DNA from: Staphylococcus lugdunensis
GTDB lineage: Bacteria; Bacillota; Bacilli; Staphylococcales; Staphylococcaceae
DNA: 64,000 nt
Reading direction: 5' to 3'
Assembly: GCF_002901705.1 (NCBI RefSeq)
Contig: NZ_PPPV01000016.1
Location: 769,693-833,692, forward strand
The position numbers and the translations under genes are program-made. The notes beneath the pieces were generated by a model. That model worked only from the letters and a program-made list of their open reading frames with translations. It was not told the DNA's origin and searched no databases. This document shows positions 17,860 through 26,946 of this stretch, piece after piece; within the stretch, counting starts at the first letter, position 1, and every line of letters starts with the position of its first letter.

Positions 17860-18828
17860 TTAATATAATGATGTGTTGAATTTTCTATCTGCAAAACGAT
17901 TCACTACAATGACCAAAATCAAGCCAATCACACCTTGTAACAAACCAATTGCTATTGAATAACTGAAATCCCCTTGCTGAATACCAGTACGAATCACGAA
18001 AGTATCCAAAATTTCTGCGTATTTTGCATTACCAGGTGTTTTTAATAAGTAGATTTGATCAAAACCAGCTTTCAAAATATCCCCTAACGATAAGATGAAT
18101 AAAATAATAATCGTCGGTGTCAACATCGGTAGTGTGATATGAATAATTTGCTGCCAACGATTAGCGCCATCAATTTTAGCTGATTCATAAATTTCAGGAT
18201 TGATTCCCATTATGGCAGCAAAATAAATGATAGAGTCCCAACCCACGTTCTTCCATAAATAACTTGAAAACATAATTGTATGGAAATATTCAGGATTCAT
18301 CATAAAGAATGTAGCGCCATTGCCACCAAATTGCTGAATTAATTGATTAATCAATCCACTATCAGGCGCGAGTACTTTTTGAAAAATACCAACAACAACA
18401 ACCCAAGATAAGAAATGTGGAATATACATGACCCCTTGGAATAAGCCACGGAAGCGTCCTAACTTCTTCGTATGTGAGATTTCATTAAACATAATTGCCA
18501 GAGCAATCGGAAATGGCAAAGCGAGTACTAATTTCATTCCACTGATAATTAAGGTATTGATAATAATTTGGTAGCTTTGAGAATCAGAGAAAAATCGCTT
18601 GAAATATTTGAAACCTTCCCATTGTCCACCGAAAATCGTCGTATCAAAACGGAATTCTTTAAAAGCTAAGACCAACCCTGCCATTGGAATATAATTGAAA
18701 ATTAGAAAAAAGAGGAGGCAAGGAAGCAACATAAGATACAATACTTTATGCTGCCAAATACGTTGTAGCAAAGTCACTTTATGCTGCTTAACTGGGTGTG
18801 CATGATTGACGTGTAGCGTTTCTTTCAC
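17860..18828 (-). CDS. CUT1 ABC permease, LplB/YtcO... type
   Basis: A 322-residue permease of the LplB group: a long basic N-terminus, first helix LYLMLLPCLLFFLIFNYIPM, six helices, and the EAA-like loop ESAKIDGANRWQQIIHITLP near residue 215. Starts with GTG behind TTGGAGTAAGTACA. Partner of the LplC-like permease; both use the MsmK-type ATPase encoded just upstream. Confidence 0.85.
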   Translation of the reverse strand: MKETLHVNHAHPVKQHKVTLLQRIWQHKVLYLMLLPCLLFFLIFNYIPMAGLVLAFKEFRFDTTIFGGQWEGFKYFKRFFSDSQSYQIIINTLIISGMKLVLALPFPIALAIMFNEISHTKKLGRFRGLFQGVMYIPHFLSWVVVVGIFQKVLAPDSGLINQLIQQFGGNGATFFMMNPEYFHTIMFSSYLWKNVGWDSIIYFAAIMGINPEIYESAKIDGANRWQQIIHITLPMLTPTIIILFILSLGDILKAGFDQIYLLKTPGNAKYAEILDTFVIRTGIQQGDFSYSIAIGLLQGVIGLILVIVVNRFADRKFNTSLY

Positions 18829-18855
18829 TGTACTTACTCCAATCTGTTTGTTTTG

Positions 18856-19974
18856 TTATATACTGACTGTTTCTGAATTCATCGCTTGCTGCTGAGGCGT
18901 AACTAAGTCACCTGTTTCACGATCAAATAAATGACAGTCTGCTAATTGCATCCCTAAATGAATGGTTTCCCCTGGCTTTAAGTCCATTTGATTATCAGTA
19001 GAAACAACGATATGTGTTTCCCCATTCACGCAATGAATTAATTTTGTAGCGCCAATTAGTTCTACTAACGTCACCTGCCAATCTGGCAATTGTAATTCAT
19101 AGTCTTTTAACGCAGCGCTTTCAGTAGAAAATTGAATATTTTCAGAACGAATACCTAAATTTAAAGCATTATGCTCAAATACTCCCAATACTTGAGCATC
19201 AACAACAGGTTGTTGATTGAACAACCAACTTTGATTTTTAATGTCTAACGGAATCATATTCATTGTTGGATTTCCAATAAATGTGGCAACAAACTGATTA
19301 ATAGGATGATGATAAATCTCTTCAGGCGACCCAACTTGTTGAATCACACCATCCTTTAATAACACAATTTTAGTAGCCATTGTCATCGCTTCTGTTTGAT
19401 CATGCGTGACATAAATTGTAGTAGCACCCATTTTCTTATGTAGCTTAATAATTTCCGTTCGCATATGCGTTCTTAACTTTGCATCTAAATTAGATAAAGG
19501 TTCATCCATTAAAAAGATTTTCGCATCACGGACAATCGCACGGCCAAGTGCTACACGTTGACGTTGACCACCTGAGAGTGCTTTTGGTTTCCTATCTAAC
19601 AAATGACTAATTTCTAATATTTTCGCTGCATCTTGAATACGTTGATCGTATTCCTTTTTATGAATGCCGCGCATTTTCAATCCAAATGCCAAATTCTTGT
19701 ACACAGACATATGTGGATATAACGCATAGTTTTGAAACACCATTGCAATACCACGATCTTTAGGTTGAACTTGATTTAATAACTGATCGTCTACATAAAT
19801 CTCACCTTCACTAATTTCCTCTAATCCAGCAATCATACGTAATGTTGTAGATTTGCCACATCCAGAGGGCCCTACAAAAACAACAAACTCTTGATCATCA
19901 ACTTCTAGGTTAAAATCTTTAACTGCATAATGATTCCCGTCATAAACTTTGTTCAAATGTTTGAGCGTTATCAT
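18856..19974 (-). CDS. ABC ATPase, MsmK/UgpC type
   Basis: A 372-residue CUT1 ATPase: Walker A GPSGCGKSTTL near residue 35, Q-loop VFQNYALYPHMSV, signature LSGGQRQRVALGRA, Walker B IFLMDEPLSNLDAKLR, H-loop YVTHDQTEAMTMA, then a TOBE domain from about 240. First gene of the minus-strand operon. MsmK-type ATPases can serve several importers, so this one may also energise sugar systems elsewhere. Ribosome site AAGGAG lies seven bases from the ATG. Confidence 0.9.
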   Translation of the reverse strand: MITLKHLNKVYDGNHYAVKDFNLEVDDQEFVVFVGPSGCGKSTTLRMIAGLEEISEGEIYVDDQLLNQVQPKDRGIAMVFQNYALYPHMSVYKNLAFGLKMRGIHKKEYDQRIQDAAKILEISHLLDRKPKALSGGQRQRVALGRAIVRDAKIFLMDEPLSNLDAKLRTHMRTEIIKLHKKMGATTIYVTHDQTEAMTMATKIVLLKDGVIQQVGSPEEIYHHPINQFVATFIGNPTMNMIPLDIKNQSWLFNQQPVVDAQVLGVFEHNALNLGIRSENIQFSTESAALKDYELQLPDWQVTLVELIGATKLIHCVNGETHIVVSTDNQMDLKPGETIHLGMQLADCHLFDRETGDLVTPQQQAMNSETVSI

Positions 19975-20442
19975 ATTTTCACTCCTTAAATGATCTTACA
20001 GTTAAATTCTAGAATGCTTTTGTTAATTAAATATATTTGTTTGATAAAAAAAGATTAAAGTCCAAATTTTTGATTATAAATTTTCAAAAATATTCATCTT
20101 ACAAACCATTGAAATAACAGAAAAAATATCTATTTTTAAAACAAAGATTATTCAAAAATATTTACACTAGAATAATAAAATTCACATAACACTAACAAAA
20201 CATATTGAAAACCCCGTTGACACTCATCAACTTGTGTCCTCACAATTATTTGGAAATAAGACAAACATAGAAAAGCCCTTTCATCTTGACCATCAAAAAT
20301 AAATAAACTAATCATGATGGACTGGTTTGAACACTTAGATTCAATGTTTGATACTTTTATCCTTAAGTTTATAAATGTTTTTTTAATAATGAATTGGGAT
20401 ATATCACTTGTGAAATAAAAAATAATTAAGGAGTGTCTAATC
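19975..20442. promoter_or_regulatory. Divergent intergenic region, ABC operon / panE
   Basis: 468 AT-rich bases between divergent genes. It must hold the promoter of the importer operon and that of the reductase gene, whose ribosome site TTAAGGAGTG is at about 20426-20435. I see no catabolite-responsive element or strong palindrome and no gene. Confidence 0.4.
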
Positions 20443-21375
20443 ATGTATAAAATTGCAATCGCGGGCGCAGGTGCCATGGGTGGACGAATTGGCGTTTCCT
20501 TAAAACAAGCTGGCTATGATGTCACGTTAATCGATGATTGGCAAGAACACGTCAATTGCATCAATGAAAATGGTATGGAAGTCCAAACAGAGACGGATAC
20601 TTATACTGTCAATATTCCAGCAGTTCTAACTAAAGATGTATCAGGACAATTTGATTTAATTATCATCTTAACGAAAGCCATGCAATCTGAAAAAATGTTA
20701 CAGCATTTACAAGAAGCTAATACAATTCACAAAGATACAGCAATACTAAGCATGATGAATGGGTTAGGTCACGAAGAACGCTTGTCTAAATTAGTGCCAT
20801 TATCTCAAATTTATCTAGCCGTAACGATGTGGACAGCAGGTTTAAGAGGCCCAGGACAGCTACTTTTAGAAGGTGAAGGTGCCATTGATTTACAACGTGC
20901 AGATGGCGAAAAAGATTCTCGAACTGAAGTTATATTAAACATGCTCAATACATCTGGCTTAAATGCACAAATCAGTTCTGACGTCTTCAAATCCATTTGG
21001 TCTAAAGCAACTTTGAATAGCGTGTTAAATCCTTTATGTACCATTTTAGATAAAACGATTTATGAATTTGGCTGTTATGAAGATGCGCAAGATATGATTA
21101 CGCCAATTGTTGACGAGATTATATCGGTAGGACAGGCAAAACATATTGACTTAAATCGACAAACGCTCTTAGACAAAATTGAAGCCTCTTATCCAAAAGA
21201 AGCACAGGGCCTACATTACCCTTCAATGCATCAAGATTATAATAACGGCCGCTTAACAGAAATCGACTATCTTAATGGTCAAATCGTTGAATATGGTAAA
21301 GTATTTAATATTCCTACACCTACAAATGCATTAATCACCCATCTTATTCACCAATTAGAAATGAAAAATCACTAA
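20443..21375 (+). CDS. 2-dehydropantoate 2-reductase family protein
   Basis: A 310-residue ApbA/PanE protein. The NADP-binding loop is at the N-terminus (IAGAGAMGGRIGVSLKQAGYDVTLID); the catalytic lysine region is SIWSKATLNSVLNPLCTIL near residue 187, followed by the C-terminal helical domain. Ketopantoate reductases reduce 2-dehydropantoate to pantoate for coenzyme A. No other pantothenate gene is near and the family includes other 2-keto acid reductases, so the exact substrate is not certain. Confidence 0.8.
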   Translation: MYKIAIAGAGAMGGRIGVSLKQAGYDVTLIDDWQEHVNCINENGMEVQTETDTYTVNIPAVLTKDVSGQFDLIIILTKAMQSEKMLQHLQEANTIHKDTAILSMMNGLGHEERLSKLVPLSQIYLAVTMWTAGLRGPGQLLLEGEGAIDLQRADGEKDSRTEVILNMLNTSGLNAQISSDVFKSIWSKATLNSVLNPLCTILDKTIYEFGCYEDAQDMITPIVDEIISVGQAKHIDLNRQTLLDKIEASYPKEAQGLHYPSMHQDYNNGRLTEIDYLNGQIVEYGKVFNIPTPTNALITHLIHQLEMKNH

Positions 21376-21451
21376 CGATACCTATTCCTTGGCGATTGAT
21401 TGCAGTCAAATCATTGCAGTTCATAATACAACTCACAATGCTTGTTCATTT

Positions 21452-21541
21452 CTCTCTGTTGGGGCCCTACCCCAACTTGCTTTGCTTGTAGAATTTCTTG
21501 TTGAAATTCTCTCTGTTGGGGCCCCACCCCAACTTGCTTTA
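21452..21541. repeat. STAR element, pair 1
   Basis: Two units starting at 21452 and 21509, 57 bases apart, each CTCTCTGTTGGGGCCC followed by ACCCCAAC, with a spacer containing GAATTTCTTG. TGTTGGGGCCC is the core of the Staphylococcus aureus repeat (STAR). GGGG and CCCC arms make each core a small hairpin. Located just after the reductase gene. Confidence 0.85.
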
Positions 21542-21568
21542 TCCGTTGGGCTTGGAACATGTTTTAAG

Positions 21569-21652
21569 CTGTGAACTAAATATTGGCAGTAGTTGACTGG
21601 ATTGAAAATACGCTTATACCAAGCTTTTTTCAATTCTAGTCAACCTTGCCGG
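21569..21652 (+). repeat. Intergenic repeat with hairpin, copy B
   Basis: Nearly the same unit as 11497-11580: ATATTGGCAGTAGTTGACTGG, then GATTGAAAATACGC, ACCAAGC, a T-run and TTCAATTCTAGTCAA. The last 50 bases fold as a hairpin. It lies between the two STAR pairs and is followed by CCTTGCCGGGGCGGGAC. Confidence 0.75.
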
Positions 21653-21691
21653 GGCGGGACTACGAATTCATTATGAATACTGTCCCGCTCC

Positions 21692-21785
21692 CTCTCTGTT
21701 GGGGGCCTACCCCAACTTCCTTTGCTTGTGGAATTTCTTGTCGAAATTCTCTCTGTTGGGGCCCCACCCCAGCTTCTTTTGTTAG
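21692..21785. repeat. STAR element, pair 2
   Basis: Two further STAR units starting at 21692 and 21749, again 57 bases apart. The first has GGGGGCC in place of GGGGCCC. The pair ends about 90 bases before the marR start, so it lies within or next to that gene's promoter. Confidence 0.85.
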
Positions 21786-21871
21786 AAGAAACTGGTTTTG
21801 TCGATTTTTTTGTGCTATATTATTGTTGTTATATACTTGCAAATGCAACAATTTTATTAGGAGGTTGTTAT

Positions 21872-22324
21872 GTGGAAGATATTTTAAGAGATATCGGTGT
21901 TATTGCCAGAGCACTGGATTCTATTAGCAATATTGAATTTAAAGAAATTGATCTTACTAAAGGGCAGTTTATTTATTTGACTAGAATATGTGAAAATCCT
22001 GGAATTATCCAAGAAAAATTAGCTGAAATGTTAAAAATTGATCGCACTACGGCTTCTAGAGCTATTAAAAATCTCGAAAAAAATCATATGATTGTAAAGA
22101 AAAATGATGCTACTAATAAAAAGAACAAATTGCTATTCCCAACCGAAAAGGGTAAATCACTTTATCCATTCATTATTAGAGAAAACAATCATTCAAATGC
22201 CGTTGCATTACAAGGTTTTTCCCAGAAAGAAATTACTGATTTATCACTGGCATTAAAAAGAGTAAAACAAAACATATCTGAAGATTGGTCCAAAGTAAAA
22301 AAGGGTTACAAAAGAAAGTATTAG
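21872..22324 (+). CDS. MarR-family transcriptional regulator
   Basis: About 150 residues. The start is a GTG seven bases after AGGAGG (21859-21864); the open frame runs upstream into STAR sequence, which is not coding. Central winged helix: LAEMLKIDRTTASRAIKNLEKNHMIVKK. Short C-terminal helix for dimerisation. First gene of marR-paiA-paiB, so it probably represses these by sensing a small ligand. It is similar in shape to regulators paired with polyamine acetyltransferases. Confidence 0.85.
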   Translation: MEDILRDIGVIARALDSISNIEFKEIDLTKGQFIYLTRICENPGIIQEKLAEMLKIDRTTASRAIKNLEKNHMIVKKNDATNKKNKLLFPTEKGKSLYPFIIRENNHSNAVALQGFSQKEITDLSLALKRVKQNISEDWSKVKKGYKRKY

Positions 22325-22341
22325 TTAAGGGTGTAATTAAA

Positions 22342-22848
22342 ATGATCAGATCATGTACTATTGATGATGCAGTTCAATTACAAAAGATCGCTTATCAAAC
22401 ATTTGATGAAACGTTTAGATTTCAAAATAAAGAAGAGAATATTAATCAATATCTAGCTGAAAATTTCACTCATGATAAAGTCATCGATGAATTAAATAAC
22501 CCCCATTCCTTTTTTTACTTTATTTATGATGAAGATAAATTGGCAGGATATTTAAAATTAAATATCAAAGATGCCCAAACTGAAACATACAATGACAACG
22601 ATTTAGAGATTGAGCGTATATATATCTTAAGCACTTTTCAGCATAAAGGGCTAGGAAAAGCATTATTCAATCAAGCGTTAACATTAGCAAATCAACTTTC
22701 TTGTAACTCTATTTGGTTAGGTGTGTGGGAAAAAAATGATAACGCCATAACATTTTATAAAAACTTGGGATTTCATGTAATTGATAGCCACATATTTTAT
22801 ATGGGAGACGAAAAACAAACAGATTATATTATGATGATGCATATATAA
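22342..22848 (+). CDS. paiA: GNAT acetyltransferase, PaiA-like
   Basis: A 168-residue GNAT enzyme beginning MIRSCTIDDAVQLQKIAYQTF. Acetyl-CoA motif A is IERIYILSTFQHKGLGKALF; motif B region is IWLGVWEKNDNAITFYKNLGF. Size, YQTFDETF near the start, and the paiB neighbour point to PaiA, a spermidine/spermine N-acetyltransferase in Bacillus. It starts 17 bases after marR. Confidence 0.8.
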   Translation: MIRSCTIDDAVQLQKIAYQTFDETFRFQNKEENINQYLAENFTHDKVIDELNNPHSFFYFIYDEDKLAGYLKLNIKDAQTETYNDNDLEIERIYILSTFQHKGLGKALFNQALTLANQLSCNSIWLGVWEKNDNAITFYKNLGFHVIDSHIFYMGDEKQTDYIMMMHI

Positions 22849-22861
22849 AGGAGAGAGTATC

Positions 22862-23470
22862 ATGTATATTCCAAAGCACTACCAAATGAAAAATGATAAC
22901 AATATTAAAAAATTTATGGAAGAACATAACTTTGTCACAATAGTTACCGTTGATGATCATATTCCTATTGCTACACATGTACCCGTAATGATTGAATACA
23001 ACGAAGACACGATATATTTATCCGGACATTTTGCAAAAGGCAACCCGCAATGGAAGACGATACAAGATAATTCAAATATACTAGTGATCTTTTCAGGTCC
23101 TCATAGTTATATTTCTTCAAGTTGGTACGAAGAAGAAGATGTACCAACATGGGATTATCAAAGTGTGCATGCTTATGGCACTGGTGCGCTATTAAACGAA
23201 GCTGAATTAACATATGCATTAAAAAGTATGCTTAATAAATATGAAGCGCATCGCGAAAATGGTGCTACTTGGGATAAACTGTCTAATCAAACTTTAAAAC
23301 AAATTAAAGGTGTCATAGGATTTAAAATCAAAGTAAACCGATTGGAAGCAGCATATAAATTAAGCCAAACTCGAAGTGAAAAGGAAAAAGAAAATATTAT
23401 TTCTAAACTTAAGCAAAGTAATGACAATGTACAAATTAACTTAGCCGATGAAATTGAAAACTATAAATAG
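22862..23470 (+). CDS. paiB: FMN-binding split-barrel protein, PaiB family
   Basis: A 202-residue PaiB homologue: opens MYIPKHYQMKND, has the split-barrel strand pattern FVTIVTVDDHIPIATHVPV and LSGHFAKGNPQWK, the GPHSYISSSWY motif and the C-terminal LEAAYKLSQTRSEKEKENI that marks the family. PaiB acts with PaiA in Bacillus as a regulator of degradative enzymes and sporulation; the biochemical role in staphylococci is not settled. GGAGAG lies six bases before the ATG. Confidence 0.87.
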   Translation: MYIPKHYQMKNDNNIKKFMEEHNFVTIVTVDDHIPIATHVPVMIEYNEDTIYLSGHFAKGNPQWKTIQDNSNILVIFSGPHSYISSSWYEEEDVPTWDYQSVHAYGTGALLNEAELTYALKSMLNKYEAHRENGATWDKLSNQTLKQIKGVIGFKIKVNRLEAAYKLSQTRSEKEKENIISKLKQSNDNVQINLADEIENYK

Positions 23471-23513
23471 AAGACATTCTATAATAATTTAAACATTTAA
23501 CATATATTCGTTA

Positions 23514-23553
23514 CCCCTTCAAAATCAGCATTCATAGCTCCATTTTGAAGGGG
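23514..23553 (+). terminator. Terminator after paiB
   Basis: A perfect 12-base stem, CCCCTTCAAAAT at 23514-23525 and ATTTTGAAGGGG at 23542-23553, followed by ACATTTTAT. About 40 bases after the paiB stop. Confidence 0.75.
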
Positions 23554-23784
23554 ACATTTTATATCTAATAGCACATAAGCATTTGCTTATTTGACATATT
23601 TGACTTTAGACAATCATAAATACTGCTCCAAAATCCCCGTATACTATAATATTAATCAACAATAATTTTTACTACATAAAACTTTAACATTTATATTTTT
23701 TTATATCTATATACTAAGTTTAAATTACATATAAATTATAAAATTTTTGTTGACTTAGAAAACCTAATCATAGATACTAATCTT

Positions 23785-23803
23785 GATAATGATTGTCATT
23801 GTC
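23785..23803. promoter_or_regulatory. Fur box, sirA promoter
   Basis: GATAATGATTGTCATTGTC matches the Fur consensus GATAATGATTATCATTATC at 17 of 19 positions. It lies 29 bases before the sirA start, so Fur-iron would block the sirABC promoter. Confidence 0.88.
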
Positions 23804-23832
23804 ATACATCATGAAGGAGGCTCATTTAGTCA

Positions 23833-24825
23833 ATGAATAAAGTTGTTAACATTATAGTTACTGCACTTGCTTGTATTGTCATTTTAGCAGGATGTAGTGG
23901 GAATTCTAATAAATCAACATCAGATCAGTCAGACAAGGACACAATGAAAATTAAACATGCGATGGGAACCACAGAAATTAAAGGTCAACCTAAACGTGTG
24001 GTTACATTATATCAAGGTGCCACTGATGTCGCTGTCTCTTTAGGTGTTAAGCCTGTAGGAGCTGTTGAATCATGGACACAAAAACCAAAATACAATTATT
24101 TAAAAAAGGCGTTAAAAGACACAACGATTGTTGGACAAGAACCTACGCCTAATTTAGAAGAAATTTCTAAACTAAAACCAGATTTGATTGTCGCTTCCAA
24201 AGTTCGAAATGAAAAGGTTTATGATCAATTATCTAAAATTGCGCCAACCATTTCGACTGATAATGTCTTTAAGTTTAAAGATACTACAAAGTTAATGGGT
24301 AAGGCTTTAGGAAAAGAACGTAAAGCAGATAAATTACTTAAAAAATATGATGATAAAGTCGCAGCATTTAAAAAGGATGCTGAGGCAAAATATAAAGACG
24401 CTTGGCCATTGTCTGCTTCAGTAGTCAACTTCCGTGCAGATCATGCTAGAATATATGCTGGTGGTTACGCTGGTGAAATATTAAGTGATTTAGGATTTAA
24501 ACGAAATAAAGCTTTACAAAAAGAAGTAGATAAAGGAAAAGACATTATTCAGCTAACATCAAAAGAAAGTATTCCATTAATGAAAGCGGACCATATCTTT
24601 GTGGTTCAGTCTGATCCTACCGCAAAAGATGCAGGGTTAGTTAAGAAAACAGAAGATGAATGGACGTCAAGTAAAGAATGGAAACATTTAACTGCAGTTA
24701 AAAATAACCAAGTATCAACCGACTTAGACGAAATCACTTGGAATTTAGCTGGTGGTTATCAATCTTCGTTAAAACTCATCGATGATTTATATGACAAACT
24801 CAATATTGATAAACAATCAAAGTAA
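23833..24825 (+). CDS. sirA: Staphyloferrin B-binding lipoprotein SirA
   Basis: A 330-residue class III siderophore-binding lipoprotein. Lipobox LAGC at residue 21. The mature sequence closely follows S. aureus SirA as I know it (KRVVTLYQGATDVAVSLGV, PNLEEISKLKPDLIVASKVR, EITWNLAGGYQSSLKLIDDL). It binds ferric staphyloferrin B at the membrane surface for SirBC. S. lugdunensis is not known to make this siderophore, so uptake would be of foreign staphyloferrin. Fur box upstream; AAGGAGG lies about twelve bases before the ATG. Confidence 0.95.
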   Translation: MNKVVNIIVTALACIVILAGCSGNSNKSTSDQSDKDTMKIKHAMGTTEIKGQPKRVVTLYQGATDVAVSLGVKPVGAVESWTQKPKYNYLKKALKDTTIVGQEPTPNLEEISKLKPDLIVASKVRNEKVYDQLSKIAPTISTDNVFKFKDTTKLMGKALGKERKADKLLKKYDDKVAAFKKDAEAKYKDAWPLSASVVNFRADHARIYAGGYAGEILSDLGFKRNKALQKEVDKGKDIIQLTSKESIPLMKADHIFVVQSDPTAKDAGLVKKTEDEWTSSKEWKHLTAVKNNQVSTDLDEITWNLAGGYQSSLKLIDDLYDKLNIDKQSK

Positions 24826-24840
24826 CTAAGGAGTTATTCA

Positions 24841-25836
24841 ATGCTACTTAAACCAAAATATCAAATCGCACTTGCTGGTTTCTGCCTTGTTATTGTAGCT
24901 ATCTCTAGTTTGATGATTGGAAACACGCTTGTATCACCTATGACGTTGATACAAGCGTTATTCAACTTTGATAGCGCGAATGAGCTACACCACATTGTTA
25001 CTGGAACACGAACCTCTAGAACAATCATTGCATTGCTTACTGGTGCTGCACTAGCCATAGCAGGTTTGTTGATGCAAGCACTCACACGTAACCCTATTGC
25101 CTCTCCAGGATTATTTGGTGTAAATGCGGGTGCAGTATTTTTTGTTATCTTGAGCATTACTTTTTTCCAGATTCAATCATTTAAAGTAATTATCGTTATT
25201 GCATTTCTAGGTGCCATTATTGTAACCATATTAGTTGTCACATTAGGAATGTTTAGACAGACTCAATTCTCACCACAACGTGTAATTCTAGCCGGTGCTG
25301 CAATATCTATGTTATTTACAGCGTTCACACAAGGCATTTTAATCATGAATGAAACAGATTTACAAGGCCTATTATTTTGGTTAAGTGGTTCTGTATCATT
25401 ACGTAATATTTGGGATATGACATGGATTATTCCACTCATTTTAATACTTATACTTATCGCATTCAGTATGGGTGCGCATATTAATATCTTGATGACAAGT
25501 GACGATATCGCTACTGGTTTAGGACAAAATATTAGAGTAGTAAAATGGCTCATTATACTACTGATTAGTATGTTAGCAAGTATTTCCGTTGCTGTGGCTG
25601 GTTCAATTGCATTTATTGGCTTAATCGTCCCCAACATAAGTAAAAGACTATTGCCACCAAATTATAAATACCTCATACCATTTAATGCACTTGCTGGCGC
25701 GAATTTAATGCTCTTATCGGATATGATTGCACGAGTAATTATCCAACCGCTTGAACTACCCATCGGTGTTGTAACCGCTATAATGGGTGCAAGTGTATTA
25801 ATTTATCTTATGCAGAAAGGACCACATCGCTTATGA
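24841..25836 (+). CDS. sirB: Staphyloferrin B ABC permease SirB
   Basis: A 331-residue FecCD-family permease with nine to ten helices. Characteristic segments are TRTSRTIIALLTGAALAIAG, LTRNPIASPGLFGVNAGA and the ATPase-coupling GSIAFIGLIVPNISKRL. It forms a heterodimer with SirC; the ATPase FhuC, encoded elsewhere, is the known energy source in S. aureus. Overlaps sirC by four bases. Confidence 0.94.
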   Translation: MLLKPKYQIALAGFCLVIVAISSLMIGNTLVSPMTLIQALFNFDSANELHHIVTGTRTSRTIIALLTGAALAIAGLLMQALTRNPIASPGLFGVNAGAVFFVILSITFFQIQSFKVIIVIAFLGAIIVTILVVTLGMFRQTQFSPQRVILAGAAISMLFTAFTQGILIMNETDLQGLLFWLSGSVSLRNIWDMTWIIPLILILILIAFSMGAHINILMTSDDIATGLGQNIRVVKWLIILLISMLASISVAVAGSIAFIGLIVPNISKRLLPPNYKYLIPFNALAGANLMLLSDMIARVIIQPLELPIGVVTAIMGASVLIYLMQKGPHRL

Positions 25837-26831
25837 CAGAAAGGATTAAAAAGAAAGACTTTTATTACCTTATCATTGCGCTTATTTTCTTAATAGTAAT
25901 TTCAGTTATTAGCATGATGGCTGGTTCCAGTTATATTTCTTTGCAACGCATTGTCATGTATTTTTTCAATCCAGCTGATAGTATTGATCAGTTTACGATA
26001 GAGGTATTGCGCTTGCCGCGAATCATATTAGCCATTTTAGCTGGTATGGCTCTCGGTATAAGTGGTTTAATACTGCAAAATGTGCTAAAGAATCCTATTG
26101 CCTCACCCGATATTATCGGCATTACAGGAGGTGCGAGCTTAGGAGCAGTCATATTTATTAACTTTTTTAATCAAATAAGTATACAGGTGCTCCCACTATT
26201 CGCAGTGACTGGAGGGATGATTGCAATGCTGGTTCTACTCATCTTTCAAAAGCACGGCCAAATTAAGCCAACAACATTAATTATTATTGGCATTTCTATG
26301 CAAACGCTCTGCATAGCATTAGTACAAGGCTTGCTTATAACGACCAAGCAACTATCAGCTGCTAAAGCTTACACATGGTTAGTGGGAAGTCTCTATGGCG
26401 CAACATTTAAAGATAGTATTGTTCTAGGTAGTGTCCTTATTGCGATTGTTCCACTGCTTCTGGTAATCATTCCTAAAATGAAAATATCCGCATTAACTGA
26501 CCCTTTAGCTATTGGTTTAGGTTTACATGTACAGCGCATGAAACTAATGCAAATACTAATAGCTACGATATTAGTATCCATAGCCATTAGTCTAGTGGGA
26601 AATATTAGCTTCGTTGGATTAATTGCCCCACACATTGCTAAGACAATCGTTAAAGGCAGTTACGCTAGCAAATTGTTGATGTCAGGAATGTTAGGTGCCA
26701 TCTCAATAGTCATTGCCGATTTAATTGGACGTACCTTATTCCTTCCAAAAGAAGTTCCAGCCGATATATTTATAGCCGCTTTTGGTGCGCCATTCTTTAT
26801 ATATTTATTACTAACTGTTAAAAAATTATAA
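25833..26831 (+). CDS. sirC: Staphyloferrin B ABC permease SirC
   Basis: A 332-residue FecCD permease, paralogous to SirB (RLPRIILAILAGMALGISG, LKNPIASPDIIGITGGASLG, GNISFVGLIAPHIAKTI). Starts by ATGA overlap with the sirB stop, so translation is coupled. Last gene of sirABC; no ATPase gene follows, which matches the FhuC-dependent organisation. Confidence 0.94.
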   Translation: MTERIKKKDFYYLIIALIFLIVISVISMMAGSSYISLQRIVMYFFNPADSIDQFTIEVLRLPRIILAILAGMALGISGLILQNVLKNPIASPDIIGITGGASLGAVIFINFFNQISIQVLPLFAVTGGMIAMLVLLIFQKHGQIKPTTLIIIGISMQTLCIALVQGLLITTKQLSAAKAYTWLVGSLYGATFKDSIVLGSVLIAIVPLLLVIIPKMKISALTDPLAIGLGLHVQRMKLMQILIATILVSIAISLVGNISFVGLIAPHIAKTIVKGSYASKLLMSGMLGAISIVIADLIGRTLFLPKEVPADIFIAAFGAPFFIYLLLTVKKL

Positions 26832-26946
26832 AAAAGTAGTCAACCTTCAGACATACCGCACGCTAAATTATAACTAAATGCATCGCCATGCATAGGTGTG
26901 TAACTTATCTATAACTGCAAAGTATTTTGGCAAGACTTATGAAGAA

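Noticed and set aside
21452-21785. Evenly spaced repeats resembling a CRISPR array
   Set aside because: Only two pairs, GC-rich STAR cores, the spacers are also repeated, and no cas gene is near.
21722-21871. Upstream extension of the MarR protein through STAR sequence
   Set aside because: The extension is translated repeat sequence, without a ribosome site; GTG at 21872 has AGGAGG at good distance.
24861-25637. Antisense frames in sirB
   Set aside because: Composition mirrors the hydrophobic sense protein; no ribosome site.
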